A DNA stretch of 9,016 nucleotides from Bacteroidota bacterium (GCA_021793635.1 JAJYSI010000105.1:1-9016); one strand, 5' to 3'. Shown: positions 1 to 6,831, counted from the first letter of the stretch. Numbers and translations: made by a program. The notes: generated by a model not told the origin, from the sequence alone.

Positions 1-485
1 TCTATCCCAGAAGCATTCTATTTTTGCCATATTTGGAATCATAGATGTTTTCTCTTTAGGCACATACTTAACCACACCTTCCTGCATACCTGGTGATAAG
101 GTAATAACATGCTCTGCAGATATGTAAGTCGTCTTTTCAAACCACCTAAGAAATGCTATCAACAGTTTATTTTTAATGAACCCTAGTTGTATAGGTGCTT
201 CTGGCCATAGATCCCTAACTTCAAATACAAATTTTGTTCGTCTAAAAAACTTACGTACTAAAGCTGGGAATGCAATAGTTAGAGGAGTAGAAGACGCAAA
301 AACCAAATCTACATTTTCTTCTTTTAATACATAGAAAACGGATAAAAACTTAAACCTCAAAAAAGAAAATATCCTTCTATACGCTCCCATATCATTTGAA
401 TAGCTGTTTTTAATTGATATGACATCTATACCGTCTACTGTATAGCGTTGGATTAATTTTTTTTGATTATTGCAATTAAAACGTA
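1..485 (-). pseudogene. GT4 glycosyltransferase fragment (WbuB-like), 5' end lost, 3' end beyond window
   Basis: Read on the minus strand, positions 480 to 1 translate without a stop into the N-terminal half of a GT-B glycosyltransferase of family 4. Recognisable pieces are TVDGIDVISIKNSYSNDMG, then DLVFASSTPLTIAFPAL, then the strong family block FVFEVRDLWPEAPIQLG (about 234-184) and ITLSPGMQEGV (about 105-73). This class adds amino-sugars or other sugars to lipid-linked O-antigen or capsule precursors at the inner face of the cytoplasmic membrane. The first Rossmann strand of the family (start Met, histidine-containing loop, usually about 60 residues) is missing. Upstream of about 485 the frame turns into unrelated sequence with no start codon and meets a stop at 535-537. 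The first in-frame ATG is inside the SYSNDMG block. The donor-binding C-terminal half would lie left of the window. The gene was cut by the mobile-element debris beside it and is probably non-functional. The family call is confident; the exact sugar is unknown. Confidence 0.85.
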
Positions 486-581
486 AACAGTTTTTTTGTT
501 TTTGATGGAAGTTACCAGAATTGAATGAGTGGCTTTATTGTCAATTTTTGCAATCTCTCCTCATTTTTCGCCCCACTTAAC
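486..581. other. Junction between glycosyltransferase remnant and IS5-like remnant
   Basis: This short AT-rich stretch lies between the last recognisable glycosyltransferase codon and the stop codon (582-584, minus strand) of the older IS5-like transposase. It should contain the outer terminal inverted repeat of that older element and the point where it meets the glycosyltransferase gene. The other end of the older element is missing, so the repeat cannot be identified by pairing. I see no start codon or gene in it. A loose CCCA/TGGG inverted repeat around 572-589 is too weak to call a terminator. Confidence 0.4.
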
Positions 582-620
582 TTAATGGGCATAACCCACC
601 CTCCCCAATTGTAAATAATG
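582..620 (-). pseudogene. IS5-like transposase remnant, last ~12 codons
   Basis: On the minus strand, from 617 down to 582, the frame reads YLQLGRVGYAH and then TAA. It looks like the very end of an IS5-like transposase, where a tyrosine, leucine and glutamine follow the LTYNFCR-type motif. It is the direct continuation of the larger remnant at 2421-2618: joining T2421 to A616 and T615 restores a TAT codon and the sequence TYDFNRYLQL. The two pieces are therefore one gene split by the insertion at 621-2420. The reconstruction is seen directly in the sequence; the family call rests on the larger piece. Confidence 0.75.
617..620. repeat. Left copy of imperfect 4-bp target-site duplication
   Basis: AATG directly precedes the left inverted repeat of the insertion sequence. 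The matching position on the right (2421-2424) is AACG, one base different. Collapsing the two copies into one rejoins the interrupted IS5-like reading frame, which supports this as the target duplication despite the mismatch. Confidence 0.6.
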
Positions 621-636
621 AGGGTTTCTTGAAAAA
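621..636 (+). repeat. Left terminal inverted repeat of the insertion sequence
   Basis: The sequence AGGGTTTCTTGAAAAA is matched exactly by its reverse complement at 2405-2420. Beyond base 16 the two ends diverge (CAGT against GTCA on the element's inward strand). Confidence 0.93.
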
Positions 637-697
637 CAGTCTATAGCAATATTAACCAATGATAATAGGGGTAAAATCGTAAATAGTACTTTTATAA

Positions 698-759
698 GTG
701 CACGGAAAAGCGTATTTTGCATATAAAATCTGTGCACATATAACAAAGGAAAACTCCTT
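698..759 (+). promoter_or_regulatory. Transposase leader: GTGCAC pair, -10-like box, RBS hidden in a hairpin
   Basis: The leader has two identical palindromic GTGCAC hexamers (698-703 and 732-737) flanking a TATAAAA stretch at 722-728 that could act as a -10 box. No convincing -35 box is visible. The ribosome binding site AAGGA (746-750) is followed after the 4-base loop AAAC by its exact complement TCCTT (755-759), ending immediately before the ATG at 760. Folded, this 5-bp stem would cover the Shine-Dalgarno site. Some transposases are kept at low level by such leader hairpins; applying that here is inference, since the stem is short. Confidence 0.4.
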
Positions 760-2403
760 ATGCTACATATTCCGGATCCAAATCAAATAGCCTTAGAATC
801 ATTTAAGACCCCTTTCGAAATAAAAATGAACCCGAAAAATCGGTGGGTACGATTAGCCCATCTTATACCCTGGAGAGAGCTTACAAACATTTACGCAAAG
901 AGTATGAGTGACAACTTTGGTCGTCCGGGAATAAATTCACGGATAGTCATAGGAAGTATCATCATCAAAGTGCTTTTAGATTTAAGTGATGAAGAGACAT
1001 TGGATCAAATCCGGGAAAATATTTACATGCAGTATTTTCTGGGATACCCTGGTTATCAGGATGAGTATCCGTTTGATGCATCGCTGTTTGTCTATATACG
1101 AGACCGGATGGGCCAAGAGCTGATGGATGAAATGAATACAGTAATCATAAAACAAGGGCTGCAGTTCAAGGAGAAGAAAACCAGGAAAAAGAAATCATTG
1201 GATAAGCAAGAGCCAGTGGGTAGAACACCCGCAACAACGAATGAAGATGAAAAAGGATCAACCGAAGCACAAGTAAAAGCACCTGAAGAACCAAAGGGAC
1301 TATTTGAAAAAGAGCCAGAGGTTTCAGAAGAAGAACAAACTCCGGAGCATTCAGGCAGCTTAATACTGGATGCCACGATATCAGATCAATACATAAAATA
1401 TCCAAATGATGTAGAGCTCCTACAAGACTGTCGGGAAAAAAGCGAAGGGATAATAGATTACCTTCATGAAGAAAGCTTAGAGAAAAAGAAACCAAGAACA
1501 TATCGTCAGAAAGCACGTAAACAGTTCTTAAATTTTGCAAAGAAGAAAAAGCGAAACAGACAAGCCATACATAAGGCAAAGGGTCAGCAGATACGCTATT
1601 TGCGGAGGAATTTTAAGACAATCGTCAGAATGCTTGATTGCTATGAAGGCAAACCATTCCCATTACAAGCACAGATGTTAAAAGATTATTGGGTCATTCA
1701 GGAAATCTACCGTCAGCAAAAGCAGATGTACCAGAGGAAAGAAAACCGGTGTGATGATCGGATAGTCAACATCCTGCAGCCTTATGTCCGTCCAATGGTA
1801 AGAGGTAAACAGGGAAAGGATGTAGAGTCGCATACGACTCCGTTTGCGGAGTTTGGATCAAAGAGCCTGGTGGGTTGGATAGGCGGAGAATATGTACAAA
1901 TGGAAAAGATGCAGTGGGATGGATTTAATGAAGGAAGTTTAGTAATAGAATCGGTTCTGAGGTATCGGAAAACTTTCGGTTATTACCCTGAGGTGGTAAT
2001 AGGAGATAGGATTTTTATCACGCGTGCCAACAAAAAGGAACTTGACGCATTAGGCATCCGGTTAAGTGGTAAAAAACTGGGTCGCAAAGCAGAAGGCCAA
2101 AAACGAGAAGAAGAAAAACAAATGATAAAAGATCAGAAGAACCGGGTACTGATTGAAGGAAAATTTGGTCAAGGGAAAAATGCTTATGGGTTGAATCAAA
2201 TCCGGATGCGAACAAAGAGAACCAGCGAATCGATGATAATGTCAATTTATTTTGTAATGAACCTTGTTCGCTTAGCGAAACAGGTTCTTCTTTGGACTTT
2301 TTTACAGATCGACAGAGTGCTTCATCGAATTGGAAATTGGATTACCTGTTGGTTAGAACCCAAATACACGCTGGTAAACCTGTTAGTTCCCATAAAAGTA
2401 TGA
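760..2403 (+). CDS. DDE transposase of the 1800-bp insertion sequence
   Basis: This 547-aa transposase catalyses cutting and strand transfer of the surrounding element. Residues about 20-125 resemble the DUF772/InsH N-terminal domain found in IS5 and IS1182 transposases, with the segment around DASLFVYIRDRMG. The likely catalytic triad is D204 (LILDATISDQYIKYPNDVEL), D416 (VVIGDRIFITRANKKEL) and E466 (RVLIEGKFGQGKNAYGLNQI). The C-terminal motif SMIMSIYFVMNLVRLAKQ is typical of the superfamily. Residues 136-200 are a Glu/Lys/Pro-rich, probably disordered linker between the N-terminal domain and the catalytic core. Residues about 240-285 are very rich in Lys and Arg, likely a DNA-binding insertion in the core. 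The start is supported by AAGGA nine bases upstream. The frame is uninterrupted and the triad is present, so it is probably active. DDE type is confident, family name less so. Confidence 0.88.
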   Translation: MLHIPDPNQIALESFKTPFEIKMNPKNRWVRLAHLIPWRELTNIYAKSMSDNFGRPGINSRIVIGSIIIKVLLDLSDEETLDQIRENIYMQYFLGYPGYQDEYPFDASLFVYIRDRMGQELMDEMNTVIIKQGLQFKEKKTRKKKSLDKQEPVGRTPATTNEDEKGSTEAQVKAPEEPKGLFEKEPEVSEEEQTPEHSGSLILDATISDQYIKYPNDVELLQDCREKSEGIIDYLHEESLEKKKPRTYRQKARKQFLNFAKKKKRNRQAIHKAKGQQIRYLRRNFKTIVRMLDCYEGKPFPLQAQMLKDYWVIQEIYRQQKQMYQRKENRCDDRIVNILQPYVRPMVRGKQGKDVESHTTPFAEFGSKSLVGWIGGEYVQMEKMQWDGFNEGSLVIESVLRYRKTFGYYPEVVIGDRIFITRANKKELDALGIRLSGKKLGRKAEGQKREEEKQMIKDQKNRVLIEGKFGQGKNAYGLNQIRMRTKRTSESMIMSIYFVMNLVRLAKQVLLWTFLQIDRVLHRIGNWITCWLEPKYTLVNLLVPIKV

Positions 2404-2404
2404 C

Positions 2405-2420
2405 TTTTTCAAGAAACCCT
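2405..2420 (-). repeat. Right terminal inverted repeat of the insertion sequence
   Basis: TTTTTCAAGAAACCCT is the exact reverse complement of the left end at 621-636. It starts one base after the transposase stop codon. Confidence 0.93.
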
Positions 2421-2424
2421 AACG
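2421..2424. repeat. Right copy of imperfect 4-bp target-site duplication
   Basis: AACG follows the right inverted repeat; the left copy is AATG at 617-620. The single difference may reflect mutation after insertion. Confidence 0.6.
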
Positions 2425-2618
2425 ATTGAAATCATACGTCAGATTAGTCTGACCAATTACTGCTCGTGCCTCCAATTTCAAAATCGTTCTGATAAAGATG
2501 CTATTCATGCCATTTGTCATAAAAACAAACACATGTTCTATTCGTACTCTGATTTTTAAATTCTTCGGATTCATAGTTCTTTGCTCTTCGGTTAATGGTT
2601 GTTCTCTATAAAATGCAA
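2421..2618 (-). pseudogene. IS5-like transposase remnant, C-terminal part, split by the younger insertion
   Basis: On the minus strand this stretch reads as the C-terminal region of an IS5-like transposase. REQPLTEEQRTMNPKN comes first, then the glutamate-bearing block VRIEHVFVFMTNGMN, where E is the third residue of the DDE triad. IRTILKLEARAVIGQTNLTYDFNR follows, at the edge of the younger insertion. Family members normally have a Gly in HVFGFMTN; here it is Val. The last codons continue at 617-582. Moving upstream, recognisable homology fades near 2615 and an in-frame stop occurs at 2629-2631, so the first three quarters or more of the gene are gone. The remnant cannot make a working transposase. 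Its loss of the 5' part, with a sugar transporter gene beginning 70 bases further on, marks a deletion or recombination breakpoint. Confidence 0.85.
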
Positions 2619-2696
2619 TGTTTAATTTTTAGCAAAGAGTTTTTTAATAATAAGTTTAGGTTGGATTCATCATTTTTCAAATAATAAGGAGTCACT
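2619..2696 (+). promoter_or_regulatory. Upstream region and ribosome binding site of the sugar transporter
   Basis: This AT-rich interval separates the transposase remnant from the transporter gene. A strong Shine-Dalgarno site, AAGGAG at 2686-2691, lies five bases before the ATG at 2697 and fixes the start. No convincing -35/-10 pair or Bacteroidetes-type TAnnTTTG box can be assigned. The native promoter may have been altered by the rearrangement immediately upstream. Confidence 0.55.
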
Positions 2697-4049
2697 ATGG
2701 CTGTATCGAGTCCTACGCCAACAATAAACAAACCTTTAAAACAAACCGATGGGAATCCATCCCTTCGGGAAAAGAATTACACTACCGAATTAACAGTTCT
2801 TACTTCGCTTTTTTTTATGTGGGGATTTCTAATCGCCTTAAATGACATTTTAATTCCACACCTTAAAGCAGTCTTTTCTCTGAATTATGCTCAAGCAATG
2901 TTGATTCAGTTTTGTTTCTTTGGCGCTTATGCGCTTATATCGCTCCCTTCAGGAATATTGGTTGAAAAGATTGGTTACAAAAGAGGAATAATTATTGGGT
3001 TGGTAACTGCCGGAATAGGTTGTTTAGCTTTTTACCCCGCAGCCGCCACACGCTCTTATCCGCTTTTTCTTCTTGCACTTTTTATTTTGTCAGCCGGCAT
3101 AACGCTGCTTCAAGTTGTGGCTAATCCTTATGTAGCAATACTTGGCAAGCCGGAAACAGCTTCGAGCAGATTAAACCTTACTCAAGCATTTAATTCATTA
3201 GGAACAACTATTGCTCCTTATTTCGGCTCACTTTTAATTCTTTCTATTGTGGTTAAAAGTACGGAAGAAATTCAGAAGATGAATCCGGTTCAATTGTCTA
3301 CTTATCAACTAACTGAAGCCAGTGCAGTACAAGTTCCTTACCTTGGATTGGCAGCGGCATTATTAATAATTGCCGGATTTTTTGCTTTGATCAAGCTACC
3401 TGAAATTGAAGCAAGCAAAGTTGCTTCAAGCGGCGGAGACGGCGGCAGTTTTGATTCTCATCATGATAGCGCCTGGGGATATAGGCATTTAATCCTTGGC
3501 GCTGTTGGCATTTTTGTTTACGTCGGCGCAGAAGTTTCCATCGGAAGCTTCCTGGTAAATTATTTCGGGAGCCCGGATATTATGGGATTAAAAGTAGCCG
3601 ACGCCGGCAAGTTTGTATCTTTTTACTGGGGCGGCGCAATGATAGGAAGATTTATTGGTTCTGCTGTTCAAAGAAAAATTAAACCCGGTACCGTGCTTGC
3701 CTTCAATGCAGTAGTTGCAAGTATACTTGTTGTTACTTCGATGATTTCTTTCGGTTACTTTGCAATGTGGTCAATCCTTTTGGTCGGATTATTCAACTCA
3801 ATTATGTTCCCGACAATTTTTACTTTAGCCATCAACGGTTTGGGCAAACATACCGGACAAGGTTCCGGAATTCTTTGCATGGCTATTGTTGGTGGTGCTA
3901 TCATTCCCCTTATACAAGGTTTTATCGCAGACAATATTGGAATACATCACGCATTTGTTCTTCCTGTCCTTTGCTACCTATTCATTTTCTATTATGGAAT
4001 AAAGGGACACATTCCATCGTTCCAAAAATTAAAGGCTCATAATGCCTAA
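2697..4049 (+). CDS. Sugar:H+ symporter of the FucP/GluP family (MFS)
   Basis: This 450-aa integral membrane protein most likely imports a hexose together with a proton across the inner membrane. It has the length and about 12 hydrophobic segments of the family, after a polar N-terminus of roughly 30 residues. Diagnostic motifs are [19 protein letters not shown] (residues 39-57, with D50 at the position of the essential aspartate of E. coli FucP), then [14 protein letters not shown] (137-150) and [19 protein letters not shown] (156-174). At the position of FucP's glutamate 135 there is Gln139, as is usual in the GluP (glucose/galactose) branch, so glucose, galactose, mannose or fructose is more likely than fucose. 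A hydrophilic loop with a Gly-rich stretch (about residues 235-260) separates the two six-helix halves. The next frame, a ROK kinase remnant, overlaps its stop by eight bases, pointing to a former transport-and-phosphorylation operon. The gene itself looks intact. Confidence 0.9.
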   Translation: MAVSSPTPTINKPLKQTDGNPSLREKNYTTELTVLTSLFFMWGFLIALNDILIPHLKAVFSLNYAQAMLIQFCFFGAYALISLPSGILVEKIGYKRGIIIGLVTAGIGCLAFYPAAATRSYPLFLLALFILSAGITLLQVVANPYVAILGKPETASSRLNLTQAFNSLGTTIAPYFGSLLILSIVVKSTEEIQKMNPVQLSTYQLTEASAVQVPYLGLAAALLIIAGFFALIKLPEIEASKVASSGGDGGSFDSHHDSAWGYRHLILGAVGIFVYVGAEVSIGSFLVNYFGSPDIMGLKVADAGKFVSFYWGGAMIGRFIGSAVQRKIKPGTVLAFNAVVASILVVTSMISFGYFAMWSILLVGLFNSIMFPTIFTLAINGLGKHTGQGSGILCMAIVGGAIIPLIQGFIADNIGIHHAFVLPVLCYLFIFYYGIKGHIPSFQKLKAHNA

Positions 4050-4158
4050 GCTTGACGTAACTCTCGGTATTGATATTGGCACAAACACGGTTTTTGGATT
4101 TGTTTATAAATAGGAAATCTGCGTTGCCTAATCATCCATAATAATAACTAAAAAAGAA
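4042..4158 (+). pseudogene. N-terminal remnant of a ROK-family sugar kinase (glucokinase-like)
   Basis: An ATG at 4042, overlapping the last codons and stop of the transporter, opens a 23-codon frame reading [23 protein letters not shown] before TAG (4111-4113). It matches the beginning of bacterial ROK sugar kinases, where the phosphate-binding loop is normally GIDIGGTNT. Here one glycine codon is missing. After the stop the same frame continues with EICVA, a second stop (4129-4131) and SSIIITKKE, which still resembles the family's next strand. About 40 codons of a decayed kinase therefore survive of the usual roughly 300. The enzyme would have phosphorylated the hexose imported by the preceding transporter. 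The remnant frame runs in register into the next gene's ATG at 4165. Family assignment rests on a short motif but is supported by the gene order. Confidence 0.7.
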
Positions 4159-4164
4159 ATTTTA

Positions 4165-5451
4165 ATGAAACAGTATTTAGGGAAAAAGACATTTTTAGGA
4201 GTTGGACTTGGCGCAGTACAAGCCGGTTTAATGCTTTATGAAGCCTTTAAGTCCAATAATTTTGAACGGTATATAATCCTTGAGGTGAACGCTGAGATAG
4301 TTAATTCCATAAAGAGATCTGGCAACAAGATCGTAATTAACATTGCAAAAAAGGATGGCATAATTAAATCAACGATTTCAAATTTTGAAATTTATAATCC
4401 GAATGATCCGGCTGATTATGATTCAGTAGTTTCCAGTATTTATCAAGCCGATGAAATGGCAACTGCCATACCGAGTGTTGACTTCTATGATGTTGGAAAA
4501 AATTCTATCGCACGATTGTTAGCAGAAAATATTAACCCAAATAAACCTCAAATAGTATATACAGCAGAAAATAATAATTATGCTGCAGAAATGCTTCTTG
4601 AAAAAGTAAAAAATTATACTGATGAAAATAAACTAAAGCAATTCCAAACAATAAATACAGTCATCGGAAAGATGGGAGGAGTAATATTTGACACAGAGAC
4701 AGTAAAGGAATTGGATTTAGATTGGATGACGCCATATGGTAAGACAGCAATTTTAGTTGAAGAATTTAATAATATTATTATTTCAAAAATTACTTTACCT
4801 GGTTTTCAAAAAGGGATTGGAGTTTTTCAGGAAAAAGATAATTTACTCCCTTTTGAAGAAGCCAAATTATTTGGGCATAATGCCGTACACTCGATGTTAG
4901 GATTTTTTGCTGCCCTTCGTGGTTACAGCTATATGAGTGAAATAAATAATGACCTTTATTTATATCAGCTTGGAATAGATGCTTTCAAAAATGAGAGCGG
5001 AGCTTTCTTATTAAAAAAGTATAAAAATTTGGATGAACCTCTTTTTACCCCTGAAGGTTTTAAATTTTATGGAGAAGACTTACTTGAAAGGATGACTAAT
5101 CCTTATTTACGTGATGAAGTTAAAAGAATATGCCGGGATCCGGTTAGAAAATTAGAATACAATGACCGCCTTTTCGGGACAATTAAAGAAGCATTAAAAC
5201 AAAATGTATATCCAAAAATTCTTATAAAAGCAGTTTTAGGTGGAATTTGTTATTTAATAAAAGACAAAGTTGATTCTAATACTACGTATCCCGCAGATAT
5301 TGAACATTTAAATGAAAATAGTGTGAAAGAGATTTTAAAAGAAATATGGAAAGATGATTCCAGTAATCCTGAGAGTAGCGAATTGATTGATTTAATCTGC
5401 TCTGAATTAAATGATTTTTTCGAAGAGTTTATAAACATTAAAAAGTATTGA
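4165..5451 (+). CDS. Mannitol-1-phosphate 5-dehydrogenase-like polyol dehydrogenase
   Basis: This 428-aa protein belongs to the long-chain polyol dehydrogenase family (mannitol dehydrogenase Rossmann plus C-terminal helical domain). Such cytoplasmic enzymes interconvert a sugar alcohol, or its phosphate, and the ketose using NAD(P). The N-terminus has a glycine-rich nucleotide loop (FLGVGLGAVQAGL, residues 10-22), with E40 at the end of the second strand, which favours NAD over NADP. YTAENNNYAAEML (132-144) corresponds to the conserved ENN/EN-M segment. The catalytic Lys-Asn-His pattern K-x4-N-x2-H is present as K234, N239, H242. NPYLRDEVKRICRDPVRKL with NDRLFG (312-338) is the C-terminal signature. 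It lies nine bases before the E2 gene, so it is probably cotranscribed with the 2-oxoacid dehydrogenase genes. No good Shine-Dalgarno site precedes its ATG. The natural substrate is not evident; mannitol 1-phosphate is only the family default. Confidence 0.8.
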   Translation: MKQYLGKKTFLGVGLGAVQAGLMLYEAFKSNNFERYIILEVNAEIVNSIKRSGNKIVINIAKKDGIIKSTISNFEIYNPNDPADYDSVVSSIYQADEMATAIPSVDFYDVGKNSIARLLAENINPNKPQIVYTAENNNYAAEMLLEKVKNYTDENKLKQFQTINTVIGKMGGVIFDTETVKELDLDWMTPYGKTAILVEEFNNIIISKITLPGFQKGIGVFQEKDNLLPFEEAKLFGHNAVHSMLGFFAALRGYSYMSEINNDLYLYQLGIDAFKNESGAFLLKKYKNLDEPLFTPEGFKFYGEDLLERMTNPYLRDEVKRICRDPVRKLEYNDRLFGTIKEALKQNVYPKILIKAVLGGICYLIKDKVDSNTTYPADIEHLNENSVKEILKEIWKDDSSNPESSELIDLICSELNDFFEEFINIKKY

Positions 5452-5460
5452 AAGGTTTCC

Positions 5461-6831
5461 ATGGTTATACCAATATTATTGCCACAGCAAGGAAATACAG
5501 TTGAAACATGCCTTATACTTGAGTGGAAAAAGAAAGAGGGCGAAGAAATTAAGAAAGGCGAAGTCATATGTGAAGTAGAGACGGACAAAGCAGTTTTTGA
5601 AATCGAGTCTCCAAGTGATGGAGTTCTGTTAAAAAGATTTTTTAAGGAAGGTGATGATGTCCCAGTCTTAACTAATATTGCTGTTGTCGGGGACGAAGGG
5701 GAAAGCTATGATGAGTTTAATCCGAATTCTAGTAAGTCAAATTTTAATGGGGAGAAGGAAGAACAACAAGTTGAAGAGGACACAAACATAAATTTATCTG
5801 TTACTGTTAATGAAAATATAGATAATGATAATTCAATAAAAGATTTGTCCCCTTTAAGTAAAATAGGAATTTCCCCTAGAGCGAAAAAACTTGCTAATCA
5901 GTTAAAAGTATCAACAGGTGGGATCAAAGGAACTGGACCGGGCAATCGAATTATGGAAAAGGACATAATAGTTGCAACCAGGAATATGGAGCCTTTAACT
6001 CTTGCTGCTGGCGATCTAGTTAATGAAGGAGAAACTCGACCGGAGACTGGAAGCGGAATTGGTAAGAGAATTACGACCGATGATATTAAAAATAAAACGC
6101 CAATTTATTCATTTGAAGAGGAGAGCATTAAAGTGGTTCCAATAAGAGGAATTAGGAAACTTATAGCTCAACGTATGCTTGAATCACTAAAAAATTCAGC
6201 TCAATTAACTTTGAACTCCAGTGCGGATGCGACAGCTTTATTAAACTTACGAAAAAGATTTAAGAATAGTTCAGTCTATAAAGAATTCCAATCGATAACT
6301 ATAAATGATCTTATTCATTATGCTGTAATAAAAACGTTACCGGGGCAACCTGAACTAAATAGCCTGCTGGTTGGAGATAAAATTGAATATTATAATAGAA
6401 TTCATCTCGGTTTTGCAGTCGATACCCCGCGAGGATTAATGGCGCCCGTAATCAAGAATGCTCAGAGTTTAAATTTGCTTAAACTGAGTCATGAAGCAAG
6501 ACGCCTTGCGGCAGCTTCTCTTTCAGGAAAGATCGATACTGAAGAATTAAGTGGCGCTACTTTTACAGTAACAAACTTAGGAAGTTTAGGTATTGAATCA
6601 TTTACACCGGTTCTCAATTTACCACAAACTGGAATTTTAGGAATAAATACTATAACATTAAAACCAATTGACCGGGGTAATGGTGTAGAATTTATTCCGC
6701 ATATTTCATTTTCCTTAACGGTAGATCATCGAGCAATTGACGGCGCTGTCGGAGCTCGATTTTTACAAAGCCTGGCAAACACGTTATTAGAAATAGATTT
6801 AGTGATAACTTCGGATATAATGAGGAAATAA
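5461..6831 (+). CDS. 2-oxoacid dehydrogenase E2, lipoate-dependent acyltransferase
   Basis: This 456-aa E2 core subunit moves the acyl group made by E1 from its swinging lipoyl arm to CoA. Residues 1-78 form a lipoyl domain with the lipoylated lysine K43 in EVETDKAVFEIES. An acidic Asn/Glu-rich linker follows (about 80-130). A peripheral E3-binding domain spans about 137-172 (ISPRAKKLANQLKV, GTGPGNRI, EKDI). A shortened second copy follows at about 178-211 (LTLAAGDLV, GSGIGKRITTDDI). The catalytic domain (about 223-456) ends with DHRAIDG, giving H423 and D427 of the HxxxDG active site. The lipoyl start LPQQGNTVETCLILEW resembles E2s from clusters distinct from housekeeping pyruvate dehydrogenase. 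AAAGG at 5451-5455 overlaps the upstream stop codon. The E3 gene starts on the base after its stop. Acetyl specificity cannot be assumed. Confidence 0.92.
   Translation: MVIPILLPQQGNTVETCLILEWKKKEGEEIKKGEVICEVETDKAVFEIESPSDGVLLKRFFKEGDDVPVLTNIAVVGDEGESYDEFNPNSSKSNFNGEKEEQQVEEDTNINLSVTVNENIDNDNSIKDLSPLSKIGISPRAKKLANQLKVSTGGIKGTGPGNRIMEKDIIVATRNMEPLTLAAGDLVNEGETRPETGSGIGKRITTDDIKNKTPIYSFEEESIKVVPIRGIRKLIAQRMLESLKNSAQLTLNSSADATALLNLRKRFKNSSVYKEFQSITINDLIHYAVIKTLPGQPELNSLLVGDKIEYYNRIHLGFAVDTPRGLMAPVIKNAQSLNLLKLSHEARRLAAASLSGKIDTEELSGATFTVTNLGSLGIESFTPVLNLPQTGILGINTITLKPIDRGNGVEFIPHISFSLTVDHRAIDGAVGARFLQSLANTLLEIDLVITSDIMRK

Larger units (their letters stand above)
621..2420 (+). mobile_element. 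Complete 1800-bp insertion sequence, IS5/IS1182-like, DDE type
   Basis: The element is bounded by a 16-bp perfect inverted repeat, AGGGTTTCTTGAAAAA at 621-636 and its complement at 2405-2420. It carries one transposase gene (760-2403) whose stop codon ends one base before the right repeat. A 123-bp leader with a promoter-like AT-rich region separates the left repeat from the start codon. It is flanked by an imperfect 4-bp duplication (AATG/AACG) and sits inside an older IS5-like transposase gene. Both ends and the single gene are intact, so it may still move. The DUF772-like N-terminus and the DDE arrangement place it in the IS4/IS5/IS1182 superfamily; the exact family name needs an ISfinder comparison. 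Confidence 0.9.

Noticed and set aside
485..534. Extending the glycosyltransferase to the stop at 535-537
   Set aside because: The frame is open but has no start codon and the encoded residues do not look like the family's N-terminal strand; homology fades near 485.
572..589. CCCA/TGGG inverted repeat as a transcription terminator
   Set aside because: The four-pair stem with a ten-base loop and no following T-run is too weak.
1092..1579. Minus-strand open frames of 94 and 137 codons inside the transposase
   Set aside because: They are antisense to a confidently assigned gene with a catalytic triad, have low-complexity composition reflecting the Glu/Lys-rich sense strand, and show no recognisable domain.
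2581..2612. TTGCTC and TATAAA as a promoter for the transporter
   Set aside because: The spacing of 20 bases is too long for a standard promoter, and the bases lie within the decayed transposase gene.
3767..4042. Plus-strand 91-codon frame inside the transporter
   Set aside because: It is out of frame with the well-conserved symporter and has no recognisable family features.
2697..4049. Naming the transporter fucP
   Set aside because: The residue at FucP's Glu135 position is Gln and the neighbouring remnant is a glucokinase-like ROK kinase, so a fucose role is not supported.
5250..5588. Minus-strand 112-codon frame over the polyol dehydrogenase / E2 junction
   Set aside because: It overlaps two well-supported genes on the other strand and its Ser/Phe-rich translation looks like antisense of AT-rich coding sequence.
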